Source: Asparagopsis taxiformis
Taxonomy: Eukaryota > Rhodophyta > Florideophyceae > Bonnemaisoniales > Bonnemaisoniaceae
NCBI GenBank assembly: GCA_030407315.1
Contig: JALQPE010001744.1
Span: 1 to 64,000, forward strand
Reading direction: 5' to 3'
Length of the DNA stretch: 64,000 nt
The first letter of the stretch is position 1. The number at the start of each line of letters is the position of its first letter. Below are positions 48,046 through 58,573 of this stretch, in pieces. Both the position numbers and the translations under genes were made by a program. Under the pieces are notes generated by a model that saw only the letters and a list, made by a program, of their open reading frames with translations, did not search any database and was not told where the DNA came from.

Positions 48046-48984
48046 ATGGCCAAGTCCAATTCCATTCGACGCCGTCATCGCTCCAACTCGACGCCGTCAT
48101 CACCACCACCACCACCGTCGTCGTCGTCCCCTGCGCCGCCCACCCGTACCCGTGTCCATACTCTCTTCAATTATGCAAAGTCGCTTGCCACCATTCTCGT
48201 GCCCATCTTGGCCGGCATCTTGATGGCATCATGCGCTAGAAACGATCGACTAACAGTCCAATTATTCGTTTTCACTACAATCGCACTCATTGCAGTTCTT
48301 CTCCGCGTCTTTATATCCATTCTCTCCCGCAAAGATAACACGCCGGTACAATTACCGAAACTGTACAACACCGATGGTACCGTCACCAACCCAGAACCCA
48401 TGAACGTTATGGAGCATGACAAAAAGATCGCAACCTACTTTGCTTCGGAACTACCTCTATTGGCTATGGCCGCCATTTGGATGTACCTGTGGACAAATTG
48501 GAATATGTCACTCTTGATCTACTCAATATATGTCGCTTATCGCTTCCTGTACCATCCGCTTTTCCGTGCACATATTTGGCAGGAGCACGACATTCCGGAG
48601 GTGGAAAGGCCTTTCGGCGGTGTACCGCTATTCAAGGAAACAGATGCTTCAGGTGTAGTTGTGGTGCGAGGTTTGTCGCATTTCAACCAACTGCTTGAAA
48701 ATGCAGGCGAAAATTCTCTCGTCGTCGTAGACTGCTCGGCCGTTTGGTGTGCGCCTTGTCGCACCATGGCGCCTATATTCAAACAATTTGCACAGGAATT
48801 TAGCCCAAACGTCAAGTTCCTATCTGTTGATGTAGATACTTCTAGAGATGTTGCCGAGTTTCTCAATATCACAAGTGTGCCATCTTTTGTATTTTACAGA
48901 GATAGCGAAAAACTGCACCTCCTCCGCGGTGCGTCACCAAAAACTCTACGATCCGCAATTGAACAGAATATGCAAACAGATTAA
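48046..48984 (+). CDS. TMX2-like membrane thioredoxin
   Basis: A 312-aa protein. After a Ser/Pro-rich N-terminus there are about four hydrophobic segments (residues ~42-60, 68-92, 128-147, 150-168). A thioredoxin domain (~200-312) follows with active site WCAPC (~234-238), TSVPSFVFYR with the cis-Pro, and LSVDVDTSRDVAEF. The membrane part, including NVMEHDKKIATYFASELP and YRFLYHPLFR, fits the TMX2 family of ER thioredoxin-related proteins. Animal TMX2 usually has SNDC, whereas a full CxxC is kept here, so redox activity is likely. It is single-exon. Confidence 0.8.
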   Translation: MAKSNSIRRRHRSNSTPSSPPPPPSSSSPAPPTRTRVHTLFNYAKSLATILVPILAGILMASCARNDRLTVQLFVFTTIALIAVLLRVFISILSRKDNTPVQLPKLYNTDGTVTNPEPMNVMEHDKKIATYFASELPLLAMAAIWMYLWTNWNMSLLIYSIYVAYRFLYHPLFRAHIWQEHDIPEVERPFGGVPLFKETDASGVVVVRGLSHFNQLLENAGENSLVVVDCSAVWCAPCRTMAPIFKQFAQEFSPNVKFLSVDVDTSRDVAEFLNITSVPSFVFYRDSEKLHLLRGASPKTLRSAIEQNMQTD

Positions 48985-49003
48985 ACTTGTGTGATAAACA
49001 AAA

Positions 49004-49750
49004 CTAGAAAACCGTTTCCGGACAACGAAGATCACTTATGGTCTGCTGCGCATCACTCGAGCCAAACACTGCTGAGCCTGCCACAAGCACATTAGCGCCA
49101 GCTCCTATAACTGTCCCGGCCGTCTTTGTCGAGATACCACCGTCCACTTGAATATGCAACTCCGGGTACAACTGGCGTGCCTCCGAAATCTTGTCCACCA
49201 TGTGCGGCATAAACTTTTGTCCGCCAAAGCCAGGCTCCACTGTCAATACGAGTAGCATATCAAACGCACCTTGGTCTAACAACTTCTTTGCTGCAGACAG
49301 CGGTGTACGCGGGCGAAGCGCCAATCCCACCTTCATACCGACTTTGCGAATGCGTTTCGAAAGCTTCAATACCTCCTGCAACTCCTCTTCTGTAGCGCCG
49401 ACGTACGCTGCCGGCTCATTTTTGTCATATGGCGCGCTACAAAACGACTCCAGATGAAAGGTGAAATTGTCTGCACCTGCGGCACAGACAAGATCGACCC
49501 ACTGAGCGGGGTTGGATACCATCATGTGGCAGTCGAGATACATGTCAGTATGTTTTCGAAGCGACTTGACCACTGGCGGGCCAATGGTAAGATTGGGCAC
49601 GAAATGGCCGTCCATGCAGTCCACATGTAGCCAGTCAGCGCCGCACTCTTTCATGCGCTTTGCTTCATCTGCTAAGAGAGCAAAGTCGGCGGAGAGAATG
49701 GAAGGCGCGATAACTGTTGCGGGCGACATTGCACGTTTGCGCCGCGGCAA
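49004..49750 (-). CDS. RPE: Ribulose-phosphate 3-epimerase
   Basis: A 248-aa TIM-barrel enzyme that interconverts ribulose-5-phosphate and xylulose-5-phosphate in the pentose phosphate pathway. Motifs: IAPSILSADFALLADE, WLHVDCMDGHFVPNLTIGPPVV (metal-binding His and Asp), DCHMMVSNP, LVLTVEPGFGGQKFM and HIQVDGGIS with the catalytic Asp. Only ~12 residues precede the barrel, with no transit peptide, so this is probably a cytosolic isoform distinct from a Calvin-cycle enzyme. MSPATV at 49729 is an alternative start. Its stop is 19 nt from the convergent TMX2-like stop. Confidence 0.95.
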   Translation of the reverse strand: MPRRKRAMSPATVIAPSILSADFALLADEAKRMKECGADWLHVDCMDGHFVPNLTIGPPVVKSLRKHTDMYLDCHMMVSNPAQWVDLVCAAGADNFTFHLESFCSAPYDKNEPAAYVGATEEELQEVLKLSKRIRKVGMKVGLALRPRTPLSAAKKLLDQGAFDMLLVLTVEPGFGGQKFMPHMVDKISEARQLYPELHIQVDGGISTKTAGTVIGAGANVLVAGSAVFGSSDAQQTISDLRCPETVF

Positions 49751-50231
49751 TTTGGAATGAGCTATGGGCGGAGCTGTTGTTGAACGCCGCTTGGGCTTGT
49801 GTGAGCGATTGGTTGGGCGGCTCGGTTAGCCGGTAGAAATTTGGCGGCGCTCTTGTGCGAAGGAATTCATCGCGTCTTGCGCAACATATATCTGTGTCCA
49901 CCGCATTGCCACGATGGTACAACACAACGGCAGCGGGAAAGCGCGGCGTAGGAAACATTGATGCGGGTGAGTCATATTTTGCTGACTGTACCACAAAAAA
50001 ATCCGCATTTAAATTTAGTGAAATTGTGATATGCGCAGCGAATCACGATGCGCTGCGAGGGAAGTCCATCGCGGTGAACGTTTGCGAAAAGCTAATTCGT
50101 CGCCGGTCCGCCTCCTCGGTCGCGCCCTCTTATCGCTGCCGACTACTTCCATGCTTTGTGTACAATAAGCTGAAACGAATGCGTCAGCAATTCCGCTCGA
50201 ATTGTTCTGCAGAGAAAGTGTTACTGTTAAT
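49751..50231. other. Divergent promoter region, RPE / SpoU methyltransferase
   Basis: Head-to-head region with no additional gene supported. Confidence 0.5.
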
Positions 50232-51167
50232 ATGGATGTGAAGCTGGCCATATCTGAAGACGACGAGCCTCGTAAACAACCAAAGAAGAAGATTGATGGC
50301 TCAAAGCACCCGTTCAAGCCCAAAGCCGAGCAGCCGTCGATAGCTAAAAACGAAGATGGAAGTTGGGGTCCAACCGGTCTGTACGGACGTCGTGTAAAAG
50401 AAACAAAGGTGATCACTATGCTACGCAGCGTGGTGAAAGCAAGCAGACTTGAACGTATTGAAAACGTGCTGTCCGCTAGGAGTAAACGCGTGCAATGTCT
50501 GTTTGAGAATCTAAGCGATGCAGCAAATGGTGCTGCGTGTCTGCGAACAATGGAAGCGATGGGTGTTCTGGAGGGGCATGCTGTGGAATCGTACGAGCCA
50601 TTTACCGTTCAAGGTGGAATCACGATGAACGCTGAAAAGGTATGTGTGTAACCACTCGCCAAATTTGGCGATCAGCCAGTCTATAAATCGCTCTCTTTCA
50701 ACAGGCCTCTAACATTGTATGTTTTGTTCGTCTTCCAACAGTGGATGTCAGTTCAGAAGTATCGTCACTGTCTGGACGCCGCAACAGCGCTGAAGCAGCG
50801 CGGATTCACACTGGTTGCCACGTGCCTGGATGAAGACGCTGTGCCTCTCAACGCGGTAGATTTTACAGCAATGGAAAAAATCTGCGTCATGTTTGGAAAT
50901 GAGGAAAGGGGACTCAGTTTTGCCTTACGTCAAGCTGCAGATGTGAAGGTCTACATACCCATGTCTGGATTCTCTCAGAGTTTCAACATATCTGTTAGTT
51001 GCGCGATTACGTTGTACCATCTGAGACAAGCTGGTGTCATTGTACCAGATCTGTCTGACGAGGAAATCGCACATTATTACTTGAAATGGTTGATAATGTC
51101 AACAAAGCGATCAGCTACTCTTCTGAAGAAACATAACTTTGAGCAAACCGCGACTGACTACATCTGA
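50232..51167 (+). CDS. SpoU/TrmH-family RNA 2'-O-methyltransferase
   Basis: Two exons, 50232-50639 and 50742-51167, with a 102-nt intron (GTATGTGTG...CCAACAG). Splicing joins NAEKW to MSVQKYRHCLDAATALK and gives 277 aa. The SPOUT knot motifs are in exon 2: CVMFGNEERGLS (motif 2) and YIPMSGFSQSFNISVSCAITLYHL (motif 3). Both match TrmH-type tRNA/rRNA ribose methyltransferases, which use SAM. The N-terminal ~45 residues are basic (RKQPKKKIDGSKH) and could be nuclear or organellar targeting. The RNA substrate cannot be told; tRNA Gm18-type activity is the nearest guess. Confidence 0.88.
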
Positions 51168-51820
51168 TTAGACACATAAATGCATAGACGTACTCTAAGC
51201 GAAACACTAGTAGACGTCTAGCCTATGAATTTGGATACGATCAATCGTAGGTTCAGCGTTCAGAAGGGTAATACGCCCCATTCTTGCGTGGTATGCAAGC
51301 TTCTGAGGGCGGACGCGTCTAGCATCGGACACATATTACAGAGTCTCCCCTGCACGGTCTTGTCATTTTCCCGATCATCATGTTTTGAAAACCCAGAAGA
51401 ATCATTCATCGGGAAAGGAGCGCTCGCGGTAGAGGGTTCCAGTGCGTATTTATACGATTTGTTTGATCAAAATTTAGCTCAGTATTATTGATCCAATTTG
51501 AGATAGCGCACCGCAAAGTGAGCCGTTTTGCGTGTACGTGTCAAATGATTTGACGCAAAATTGATTTGGGAGTCATATCCGATCATACCAAAGGCTTTAA
51601 TGATTGTTCAAAAAACAACTTTTCTGAAATCAAAAAGACCATATCGCGTGACGGAGCCCATCCAATGAAAGCCGTCCACCGGCAGGACGCCGAAATTTGT
51701 CTATCGTCTATGTTGAACCCAAATTGTTCGCAATCGTCTACCGCCCAGCGTGGCTTGTCCTGCCCTGCTTCGCTCTGAACATCGATGGCTTGAAAATCAT
51801 CCCGAAACAATTTTCTCAAC
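51168..51820. other. Intergenic region
   Basis: Small frames (51225-51491, 51566-51778) have no recognisable features. Nothing else is seen. Confidence 0.5.
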
Positions 51821-53878
51821 ATGGGCGATTCCAGGGAAAATGAAATGAAGATTACCCCAATTGGCGCAGGTAACGAAGTGGGGCGTTCCTGTTGCATTTT
51901 GAAGTTTATGGGCAAAACAGTTATGCTTGATTGCGGTGTTCATCCTGCATACTCCGGTATAGCATCACTTCCCTTCTTTGACGAAATCGAACCAGACGAA
52001 ATTGATCTCGTCCTTATCACCCACTATCACCTCGATCATTCAGCAGGTCTGCCGTTCCTCATGGAGAGAACAAACTTCAATCCAAAAGCCAGGGTTTTCA
52101 TGACACAGCCAACTCGAGCAATCTCAAAACTCCTACTGTCCGACTTTGTCCGAGTTTCCCGCAATGCTCCTGGGGAGGAGTCTCTGTATACCGAAGAAGA
52201 TGTGAACAAGACAATGGCTCGAATTGAAGTGGTCAATTACCACGCAGAGGTAAATGTTAATGGGATCAAATTTCGCCCATTCTACGCAGCTCATGTCCTG
52301 GGTGGTGCTATGTTCATGGTGGAAATTGCAGGTGTGCGAACGTTGTACACGGGTGATTATTCTCGAGAGGAAGATCGTCATTTGAAGGCTGCAGAGATTC
52401 CGCCTTTCCGACCTGACGTCTTAATCATTGAGTCCACGTACGGAGTACAGGAGCATGAGGGTCGCCGTATTCGTGAAAAGCGTTTCACCGATCGTGTAGC
52501 CCGAGTCGTCAGAGGTGGTGGTAGGGTTCTCATGCCTGTATTTGCTCTGGGCAGAGCCCAAGAACTACTGCTTATTCTTGATGAATTTTGGGAGGCTAAT
52601 CCAGACCTTCACCATATTCCCATTTACTATGCCAGCGCTATCGCCCAGAGATGTATGCCTGTATATCAGACGTATGTAAACATGATGAACGATAACGTGC
52701 GTCGAAGATTTGAGATTAGTAATCCTTTCCAATTCAAATACGTGAAGAACATCAGGGGCATAAATCATTTCGATGATGATGGTCCATGCGTATTTATGGC
52801 CTCTCCCGGTATGCTACAGAATGGACTATCTCGAGAATTGTTTGAAAGGTGGTGCACCAATAAACAAAATGGTCTCGTTCTAAGCGGCTACTCTGTTGAG
52901 GGAACTCTAGCAAAAAAAGTTCTCACAGAGCCGGAGACCATCACACGTTTGGATGGAAGACAAGTGAATTTGGCATGTTCTGTGGACTACATTACGTTTG
53001 CAGCCCATGCAGATTTCAAGGAAACACGTCTGTTCATAGAAGATACCCGGCCAACACATTGTGTGTTTGTTCATGGCGAGAAGAATAATATGGCTCGCCT
53101 GAAAGGGGCATTAGACACTATTCACAACAAAGGGGATGACGGAAAGAAAATCGATTTCCATTCACCTCTCAATTGTGGAGTTGTTTCCCTCAAATTCCGA
53201 AATGCCAAAACCGCAAAGGCAATTGATGTCATGCCGCAAACTGAGGTCCAAAAGCCATCTATCGGGACAAGAGTCTCAGGCTTGCTGGTACAACAGGATT
53301 TTGCGTACACATTGGTGCGGCCAGAAGATTTGCCGCAATATACATCTTTGAAGGTATCGCAAATCGACCAGCATCAGGTACTGGCTTTGAAGAAACCTTT
53401 CATCACATTGGCAACACAGCTGAAATCAGTGTTTCGAGAGGTTGAATATGATGACAAGAAGAATGTCATCAGCATGGCCAAGGGCGCTGTTGTAATAGTC
53501 CAGAAAGACAGTACCTCTGTTCGCATGTCGTGGTCAAGTGGCCATGCCTCTGATATTCTAACCGAGGCAATCTCAGCAATTGCCTTGTCTGATTCGCCGC
53601 ATACGCAGGAGCCTTCGGTTAACGACGTGTTAAAACTGGGAAGAAGGCTCCTCAAGTCAAGGTTCGGCAGTGTACATAGGGTAAAAGGCGATCCAACGAA
53701 GAGTCGTCTAGTGATTGACTTGAATGAAGTCACTGTGGACATGATCACAGGGGACGTGGAGTGCAAACATGAGAAATTGGGGGAACGTGTGAGAATGGCA
53801 TATCGGAGAATACTGGCAGCAATGTTTCCGATTCCGGATCTTTACTGTGAGTGTTGCGTGCAGAGCCATAATCAATAA
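51821..53878 (+). CDS. CPSF3: CPSF73 pre-mRNA 3'-end endonuclease
   Basis: A 685-aa single-exon protein of the MBL/beta-CASP nuclease family. Motif 2 is HYHLDHSAGLPF (residues ~68-79). Other marks are HVLGGAMFMVEIAG, YTGDYSREEDRHL, ESTYGVQEHEGR, VLMPVFALGRAQELLLILDE, FMASPGMLQNGLSRELFERW, LSGYSVEGTLAKKVL and AAHADFKETRLFI...VHGE. The C-terminal ~200 residues match the CPSF73 C-terminal domain. It cleaves pre-mRNA at the poly(A) site, and histone mRNA in some lineages, within CPSF in the nucleus. Length is close to the human and yeast proteins (~680-780 aa). It converges with the gyrase B gene, 61 nt apart. Confidence 0.96.
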   Translation: MGDSRENEMKITPIGAGNEVGRSCCILKFMGKTVMLDCGVHPAYSGIASLPFFDEIEPDEIDLVLITHYHLDHSAGLPFLMERTNFNPKARVFMTQPTRAISKLLLSDFVRVSRNAPGEESLYTEEDVNKTMARIEVVNYHAEVNVNGIKFRPFYAAHVLGGAMFMVEIAGVRTLYTGDYSREEDRHLKAAEIPPFRPDVLIIESTYGVQEHEGRRIREKRFTDRVARVVRGGGRVLMPVFALGRAQELLLILDEFWEANPDLHHIPIYYASAIAQRCMPVYQTYVNMMNDNVRRRFEISNPFQFKYVKNIRGINHFDDDGPCVFMASPGMLQNGLSRELFERWCTNKQNGLVLSGYSVEGTLAKKVLTEPETITRLDGRQVNLACSVDYITFAAHADFKETRLFIEDTRPTHCVFVHGEKNNMARLKGALDTIHNKGDDGKKIDFHSPLNCGVVSLKFRNAKTAKAIDVMPQTEVQKPSIGTRVSGLLVQQDFAYTLVRPEDLPQYTSLKVSQIDQHQVLALKKPFITLATQLKSVFREVEYDDKKNVISMAKGAVVIVQKDSTSVRMSWSSGHASDILTEAISAIALSDSPHTQEPSVNDVLKLGRRLLKSRFGSVHRVKGDPTKSRLVIDLNEVTVDMITGDVECKHEKLGERVRMAYRRILAAMFPIPDLYCECCVQSHNQ

Positions 53879-53939
53879 ATTATACATCACGCTCCAGGTT
53901 ACAGGGGTTAACATTGTCTCAACAAGTTCTGTTTAGTAA

Positions 53940-56210
53940 TTAGAAGTCAATATCATCGAGGGATAGCGTAGCTGCATGGGACTCGATGAACTCTCGACGA
54001 GGACTCACGCGGTCACCCATGAGAACTGTGAAAATCTTGTCCGCCGTGATTGCGTCTTCGATTTCGACCCGCTTCAACTGGCGTCTCAGTGGGTCCATTG
54101 TAGTAGTCCACAGCTGATTTGGCATCATTTCACCTAATCCCTTGAACCGCTGTAGGTTGTACTTTGCCTTTTCTGGAAGCTTTGTACTGATGTACTCGTC
54201 AAGCTCTTCATCGCTATACAAATAAACTTGTTTTCGGTCACGTTCCAGCTTGTACAAAGGAGGGCAAGCAATATAAACAAAACCATCTTCAATCAAACGA
54301 CGTTGATATCGGAAGAAAAACGTGAGCAACAGAGTACGAATATGAGCACCGTCCACATCGGCATCGGTCATGATGATGATACGGTGATAGCGCAGGGACT
54401 CGGGCTTGAACTCATCTCCGCGAACCCCTAACCCTAGCGCAGTAATAAGGGCCTGAATTTCGGAGTTCTGATAGATCTTAGAATCATCTGTTTTCTCAAT
54501 GTTCAGAATCTTTCCTCGCAGAGGCAAAATGGCTTGAAACTCGCGACCCCTGGCTTGCTTGGCACTTCCCCCTGCACTTTCACCTTCGACAATGAAGACT
54601 TCCGACGAGGCAGCATCACGCGATGAACAATCTGCCAGTTTCCCGGGTAACGCTGAATTCTCCAAAATTGTCTTCTTTCTTACAATTTCTCTCGCTCGCT
54701 TCGCTGCTTCAGCTGCGGCAAGAGCTGCTAAAGCCTTCTCAACGATAGAGTTGAGAACAGCTGGGTTGAACTCAAAAAAGTCTATGAGCGACCTCGATAA
54801 TATTGCATCTACAGTAGATCTCACCTCAGGATTTCCCAGGCGAGATTTAGTCTGCCCTTCAAATTCCGGGTTTGGAACTTTGACTGATACAATGGCAGTG
54901 AGTCCTTCCCGAATGTACTCACCACCAATATTATTGGAGCCTTCTTTCAATTTGCCGGATTTGCGTGCCAATTGGTTGATGGTGCGCGTAAGAGCTGAGC
55001 GCAATCCTTCAAGATGTGTACCGCCATCACCGGTGCGAATGTTGTTTGCAAAACCAAGAAGGTTGTCCGTGTAACTTGACGAATTCCAGCGCAGAGCTAC
55101 TTCCACTTCCATGTCATTTTTCTCCCCTGTAAACGACATTGGATTAGTATGTAGTGGCTCTTTGCCAATGCTCAAGGCATCAATATACTCTGATATTCCA
55201 CCGTCATGCTTAAATCGGCGGATGTCTTCCTTGATATGAACGGTTTCAGTTTGGACTTGGGCACCATCTAATTGTGAATCATCGTCCAACTCTGCAACTC
55301 TCTGTGCTCTACCAATAGCTTTCTTGAGGGTCTTTGCCTCTTGTGTGAGCACAATTTCCAAACCAGCATTAAGAAAAGCCAATTCCTCGAGCCTCTGACC
55401 GAGGAGGTCGATATTGAATTCCACCGAGGTAGTGAAAATGGTGCGATCGGGCATGAAACGAACTTGTGTACCAGACAAATTTGACTGTTCTGCACGCTCC
55501 TCCCTGAGGGGCCCTTGTGCAACACCGCGTCGAAAATCCATCGAAAACTTTGTACCATCGCGCCACACGTTAACAGAAAGCCATTCACTGAGGGCATTGA
55601 CGACGGAAACACCGACACCATGCAAACCTCCAGAAACTTTGTAACCGGCACCACCAAATTTTCCACCAGCATGCAAAACGGTCATGACAGTCTCCAATGC
55701 GCTTTTGCCGGTGACGGGATGGTGCTCGGTGGGAATTCCTCTTCCATTGTCGCGCACGCTGACGCTGCCATCTGCGTGCAACACAACGGACACAACATCA
55801 CAATGGCCTGCTAGAGCTTCGTCAATTGCGTTGTCCACGACTTCGTACACGAGATGGTGCAGGCCTCGGGGACCAGTGGTGCCAATGTACATTCCGGGAC
55901 GGAGACGGACTGGCTCCAGCCCCTCCAGCACGGTGATGTCCTCTGCGCCATAGGTCGGGGTGGAGGAAGTGGCATTGGCGCGCCACTGTGGGCGCGCTAA
56001 ACGCGGTGGTCTTGCAACGCAGACTAGCCGCAGGGTTGCGCGATTCGGCTTGAGGGAGGTGAGGCCATGAAATGAGGAGACAAATGTGGATAAGCGGCGA
56101 CGGGCGTGATGCGCCGCCATTGGAAATGGATGACGTGCGAAGGAACGATGGCGTGTGAGGCGGAGGCGTTGGCGTGAGATCAATGTAGTGCGCGCGCGTG
56201 CAAGGCGCAT
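53940..56210 (-). CDS. GYRB: Organelle-targeted DNA gyrase subunit B
   Basis: A 756-aa protein with ~85 residues of Arg/Ser-rich leader before the GHKL ATPase domain, so plastid and/or mitochondrial import is expected. Domains: ATPase with EGLEPVRLRPGMYIG, EVVDNAIDEALAGH and GGLHGVGVSVVNALSEW; transducer; and TOPRIM with EGESAGGSAKQARGR, PLRGKILNIEK and TDADVDGAHIRTLLLTFFFR. The tail ends with RFKGLGEMMPNQLWTTTMDP. Gyrase introduces negative supercoils into organellar DNA together with GyrA. It has a cyanobacterial-type endosymbiotic origin, inferred from the family. Single-exon; head-to-head with PRPP synthase. Confidence 0.96.
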   Translation of the reverse strand: MRLARARTTLISRQRLRLTRHRSFARHPFPMAAHHARRRLSTFVSSFHGLTSLKPNRATLRLVCVARPPRLARPQWRANATSSTPTYGAEDITVLEGLEPVRLRPGMYIGTTGPRGLHHLVYEVVDNAIDEALAGHCDVVSVVLHADGSVSVRDNGRGIPTEHHPVTGKSALETVMTVLHAGGKFGGAGYKVSGGLHGVGVSVVNALSEWLSVNVWRDGTKFSMDFRRGVAQGPLREERAEQSNLSGTQVRFMPDRTIFTTSVEFNIDLLGQRLEELAFLNAGLEIVLTQEAKTLKKAIGRAQRVAELDDDSQLDGAQVQTETVHIKEDIRRFKHDGGISEYIDALSIGKEPLHTNPMSFTGEKNDMEVEVALRWNSSSYTDNLLGFANNIRTGDGGTHLEGLRSALTRTINQLARKSGKLKEGSNNIGGEYIREGLTAIVSVKVPNPEFEGQTKSRLGNPEVRSTVDAILSRSLIDFFEFNPAVLNSIVEKALAALAAAEAAKRAREIVRKKTILENSALPGKLADCSSRDAASSEVFIVEGESAGGSAKQARGREFQAILPLRGKILNIEKTDDSKIYQNSEIQALITALGLGVRGDEFKPESLRYHRIIIMTDADVDGAHIRTLLLTFFFRYQRRLIEDGFVYIACPPLYKLERDRKQVYLYSDEELDEYISTKLPEKAKYNLQRFKGLGEMMPNQLWTTTMDPLRRQLKRVEIEDAITADKIFTVLMGDRVSPRREFIESHAATLSLDDIDF

Positions 56211-56531
56211 TTGGACAAGTGAGATTCAAGTGCGAAAATATGCGAATAACATGAAATAAATTAGATTTGGGGTGGCCAATAGGAATGGGCGAAACGAGAT
56301 GTTTCATTATATTGAAAATTCCATCTTAGCAACAAGCTCATCATCTGCGCGAAGCATTGCGACTCGCCGTCCGCGCCTGTTGTGCACATTTTCCACGATG
56401 GCTCTCTTCGATCTGGACAGGCAACGCTGAGCACTGCTCCTGCAACGATTGCAGTTGACTCTAGCTCCTTTATATCTATTACTCGTCTACCACATCCAAC
56501 CTCTATCCTTCCCCATCCCGATCCACTGCAA
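56211..56531. other. Divergent promoter region, gyrase B / PRPP synthase
   Basis: Short head-to-head region between two genes tied to nucleotide and DNA metabolism. The co-regulation idea is inference. Confidence 0.45.
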
Positions 56532-57701
56532 ATGGCTTTGTGTTTCGTAACTCCAATTGCGACCCCGCACCCGTACCGCACGTCCCTGCTCCCCGCCTCG
56601 CGCAATGCCAATATCCCTGTGGCAGTCCACCGACGCCGTCGTCTCGTCATAGCCACTGACCATGTCACGCAGCCACAATTATTGCCCGCAGAAAGAAAAA
56701 CCAATGCCACCGTGAGCATATTCGACAACTTGGAGGCCGCCCCCCAGGGCGTCAACTTTGGCAGTCATCGCATGCGCGTCTTCACAGGCTCCTCTAGTAT
56801 CGAGCTCGCCGAGGACATTGCGCGCTATGTCGGCAAGTCTGGCACATCCAACATGCTGCGCAAGCGTTTCTCCGACGGTGAAACGTACGTGCGCATCGAA
56901 GAATCCGTTCGCGGCTGCAATGTATTCCTCATCCAGGCGACGTCCAATCCGACAAACGACCATCTCATAGAGCTGCTACTCATGATCGACGCGTGCCGAC
57001 GCGCGAGCGCGCACCAGATTACTGCCGTGATTCCCTACTACGGCTACTCGCGCGCGGACAGACTGGTCGACCCGGATCGGCGTCGCCGCGAGGCACTGAC
57101 GAGCAAGTTGGTGGCCAACATGCTGTCGACCGCTGGCACAGATCGTATCGTTCTGGTGGATATACACTCGCCGCAGACGTGCGGGTTTTTCGAGATGCCA
57201 GTCGACCATGTGTACGCGTCAGCTGTGCTGGAAAAGTACATTCGCGAAAAAGAACTGGATGACGTTGTCATCGTGGCACCGGATGTTGGTGGCGTGACGC
57301 GCGCCCGTGCTTTCGCAAAGGGCGCCAATGACGCCCCTATGGCTATTATTGATAAAAGACGCGAGGCGCATAATGTGGCCAAGTCACTCAATTTGATCGG
57401 TGATGTGGAGGGGAGAACGGCCGTGATCATTGACGATATGATTGACACGGCCGGGACAATATGTGAAGCGGCGAGAATGTTGAGAGAGAAAGGAGCTCGA
57501 CAGGTGTTCGCTGTCGCAACGCATGCTGTATTTTCCGGACCGGCTGTGGAACGGTTATCGTCTGGTGTTTTTGAGGAAGTGATCGTGACAAACTCGATCC
57601 ATATCCCCGAGTCTAAGCGTTTTGAACAGTTGAAAATTCTATCTATTGCTAATGTGCTCGGGGAGCAAATATGGAGGATACATGAACAAAGTAGCCGTTA
57701 G
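56532..57701 (+). CDS. PRS: Ribose-phosphate pyrophosphokinase (PRPP synthase), probably plastid
   Basis: The start at the ATG at 56532 gives a 389-aa protein with a ~65-residue transit-like leader; the frame is open to 56382. The enzyme makes PRPP from ribose-5-phosphate and ATP for purine, pyrimidine, His and Trp synthesis. Signatures: SSIELAEDIARYVG, RFSDGETYVRIEESVRG, NDHLIELLLMIDACRRASA, VIPYYGYSRADR, VAPDVGGVTRARAFAK and the PRPP-binding VIIDDMIDTAGTI. Regulatory-loop residues resemble class I (phosphate-dependent) enzymes. It is single-exon. Confidence 0.95.
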   Translation: MALCFVTPIATPHPYRTSLLPASRNANIPVAVHRRRRLVIATDHVTQPQLLPAERKTNATVSIFDNLEAAPQGVNFGSHRMRVFTGSSSIELAEDIARYVGKSGTSNMLRKRFSDGETYVRIEESVRGCNVFLIQATSNPTNDHLIELLLMIDACRRASAHQITAVIPYYGYSRADRLVDPDRRRREALTSKLVANMLSTAGTDRIVLVDIHSPQTCGFFEMPVDHVYASAVLEKYIREKELDDVVIVAPDVGGVTRARAFAKGANDAPMAIIDKRREAHNVAKSLNLIGDVEGRTAVIIDDMIDTAGTICEAARMLREKGARQVFAVATHAVFSGPAVERLSSGVFEEVIVTNSIHIPESKRFEQLKILSIANVLGEQIWRIHEQSSR

Positions 57702-57803
57702 GAGAGATCTGCACGCGTTTGCTTTGGCACATACACGAAGATGGTCGAGTAGAATTTTTTGGATGAGACGTAAATAAGAGAAGCAACACTTGCACAGTAG
57801 AAA

Positions 57804-58247
57804 TCAGTTATCAACATGGGTCGCATCGTAAGCACCAGCATTGTTTAGCGCTGTCTTCAAATCACCGGATCTTGCCATTGACTCAACTATGTCAGAACCT
57901 CCCACGAATTCACCGTCGATGTACAATTGCGGAATGGTAGGCCAGGCACTGAAGGCTTTGATGCCCTGGCGCAAATCTTCATCCACAAGAACGTTGTGCG
58001 CTCTGTATTGGACGCCCATTGCATTGAGAATCTGCACAGTCTTCCACGAGAAGCCGCAAGCGGGCTGCGATGGCAGTCCCTTCATGTAGAGCACCACTTT
58101 GGACTCGGCCAAATGGGCAGCAATTCGGTCCTTGACATCAACTTGCGGTTGTTTCACCACTCGTGCAAAATCAGCATGGGTGCCAGATGAGGTAAATGTG
58201 CGTCGAAGGCTGGCTGCGCCTGCACGAGTGAACGTTCGCAGAGACAT
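57804..58247 (-). CDS. GRX5: Monothiol glutaredoxin, mitochondrial Grx5 type
   Basis: Read from the ATG at 58247 (MSLRTFTRAGAASLRRTF, a mitochondrial-like presequence), giving 147 aa. The CGFS active site is at residues 64-67 in VVLYMKGLPSQPACGFSWK. WPTIPQLYIDGEFVGGSDIV holds the TIPQ cis-Pro and GGSD glutathione-binding motifs. CGFS glutaredoxins carry and transfer [2Fe-2S] clusters in organelles. The insert is PSQPACGFS, where the usual sequence is PxxPxCGFS, so the family match is full. It is single-exon. Confidence 0.93.
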   Translation of the reverse strand: MSLRTFTRAGAASLRRTFTSSGTHADFARVVKQPQVDVKDRIAAHLAESKVVLYMKGLPSQPACGFSWKTVQILNAMGVQYRAHNVLVDEDLRQGIKAFSAWPTIPQLYIDGEFVGGSDIVESMARSGDLKTALNNAGAYDATHVDN

Positions 58248-58573
58248 GACGGATGGAGCGGAGTATATTAGTTCAAGCTGGACCTGTGCTGGAACTATGT
58301 AAACGGAGTTGGGATACAAAGTTGCAAAGGAAGCGATTGGTGGGGATGTCTCGGCCGAGGGCCGTTGGAAAGATGGTGCAAAATAATATAAATTTTAAAA
58401 TATTTTGAAAAGTTTCGCTGGGTAAACGTCTATGTTGAGTCGTTGTCATAAGCATTGTTCTAGCCACAGCCAATAGTTATGGAATAGTACCGAGCGAGAC
58501 GCGCCAGAACCAGTGAAACCACGTCAAGAGACTCGCTAAAGAATAAGGAAATTTCAACACAATATAAATATAG
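58248..58573. other. Divergent promoter region, GRX5 / coilin-like
   Basis: AT-rich head-to-head region with no gene seen. Confidence 0.5.
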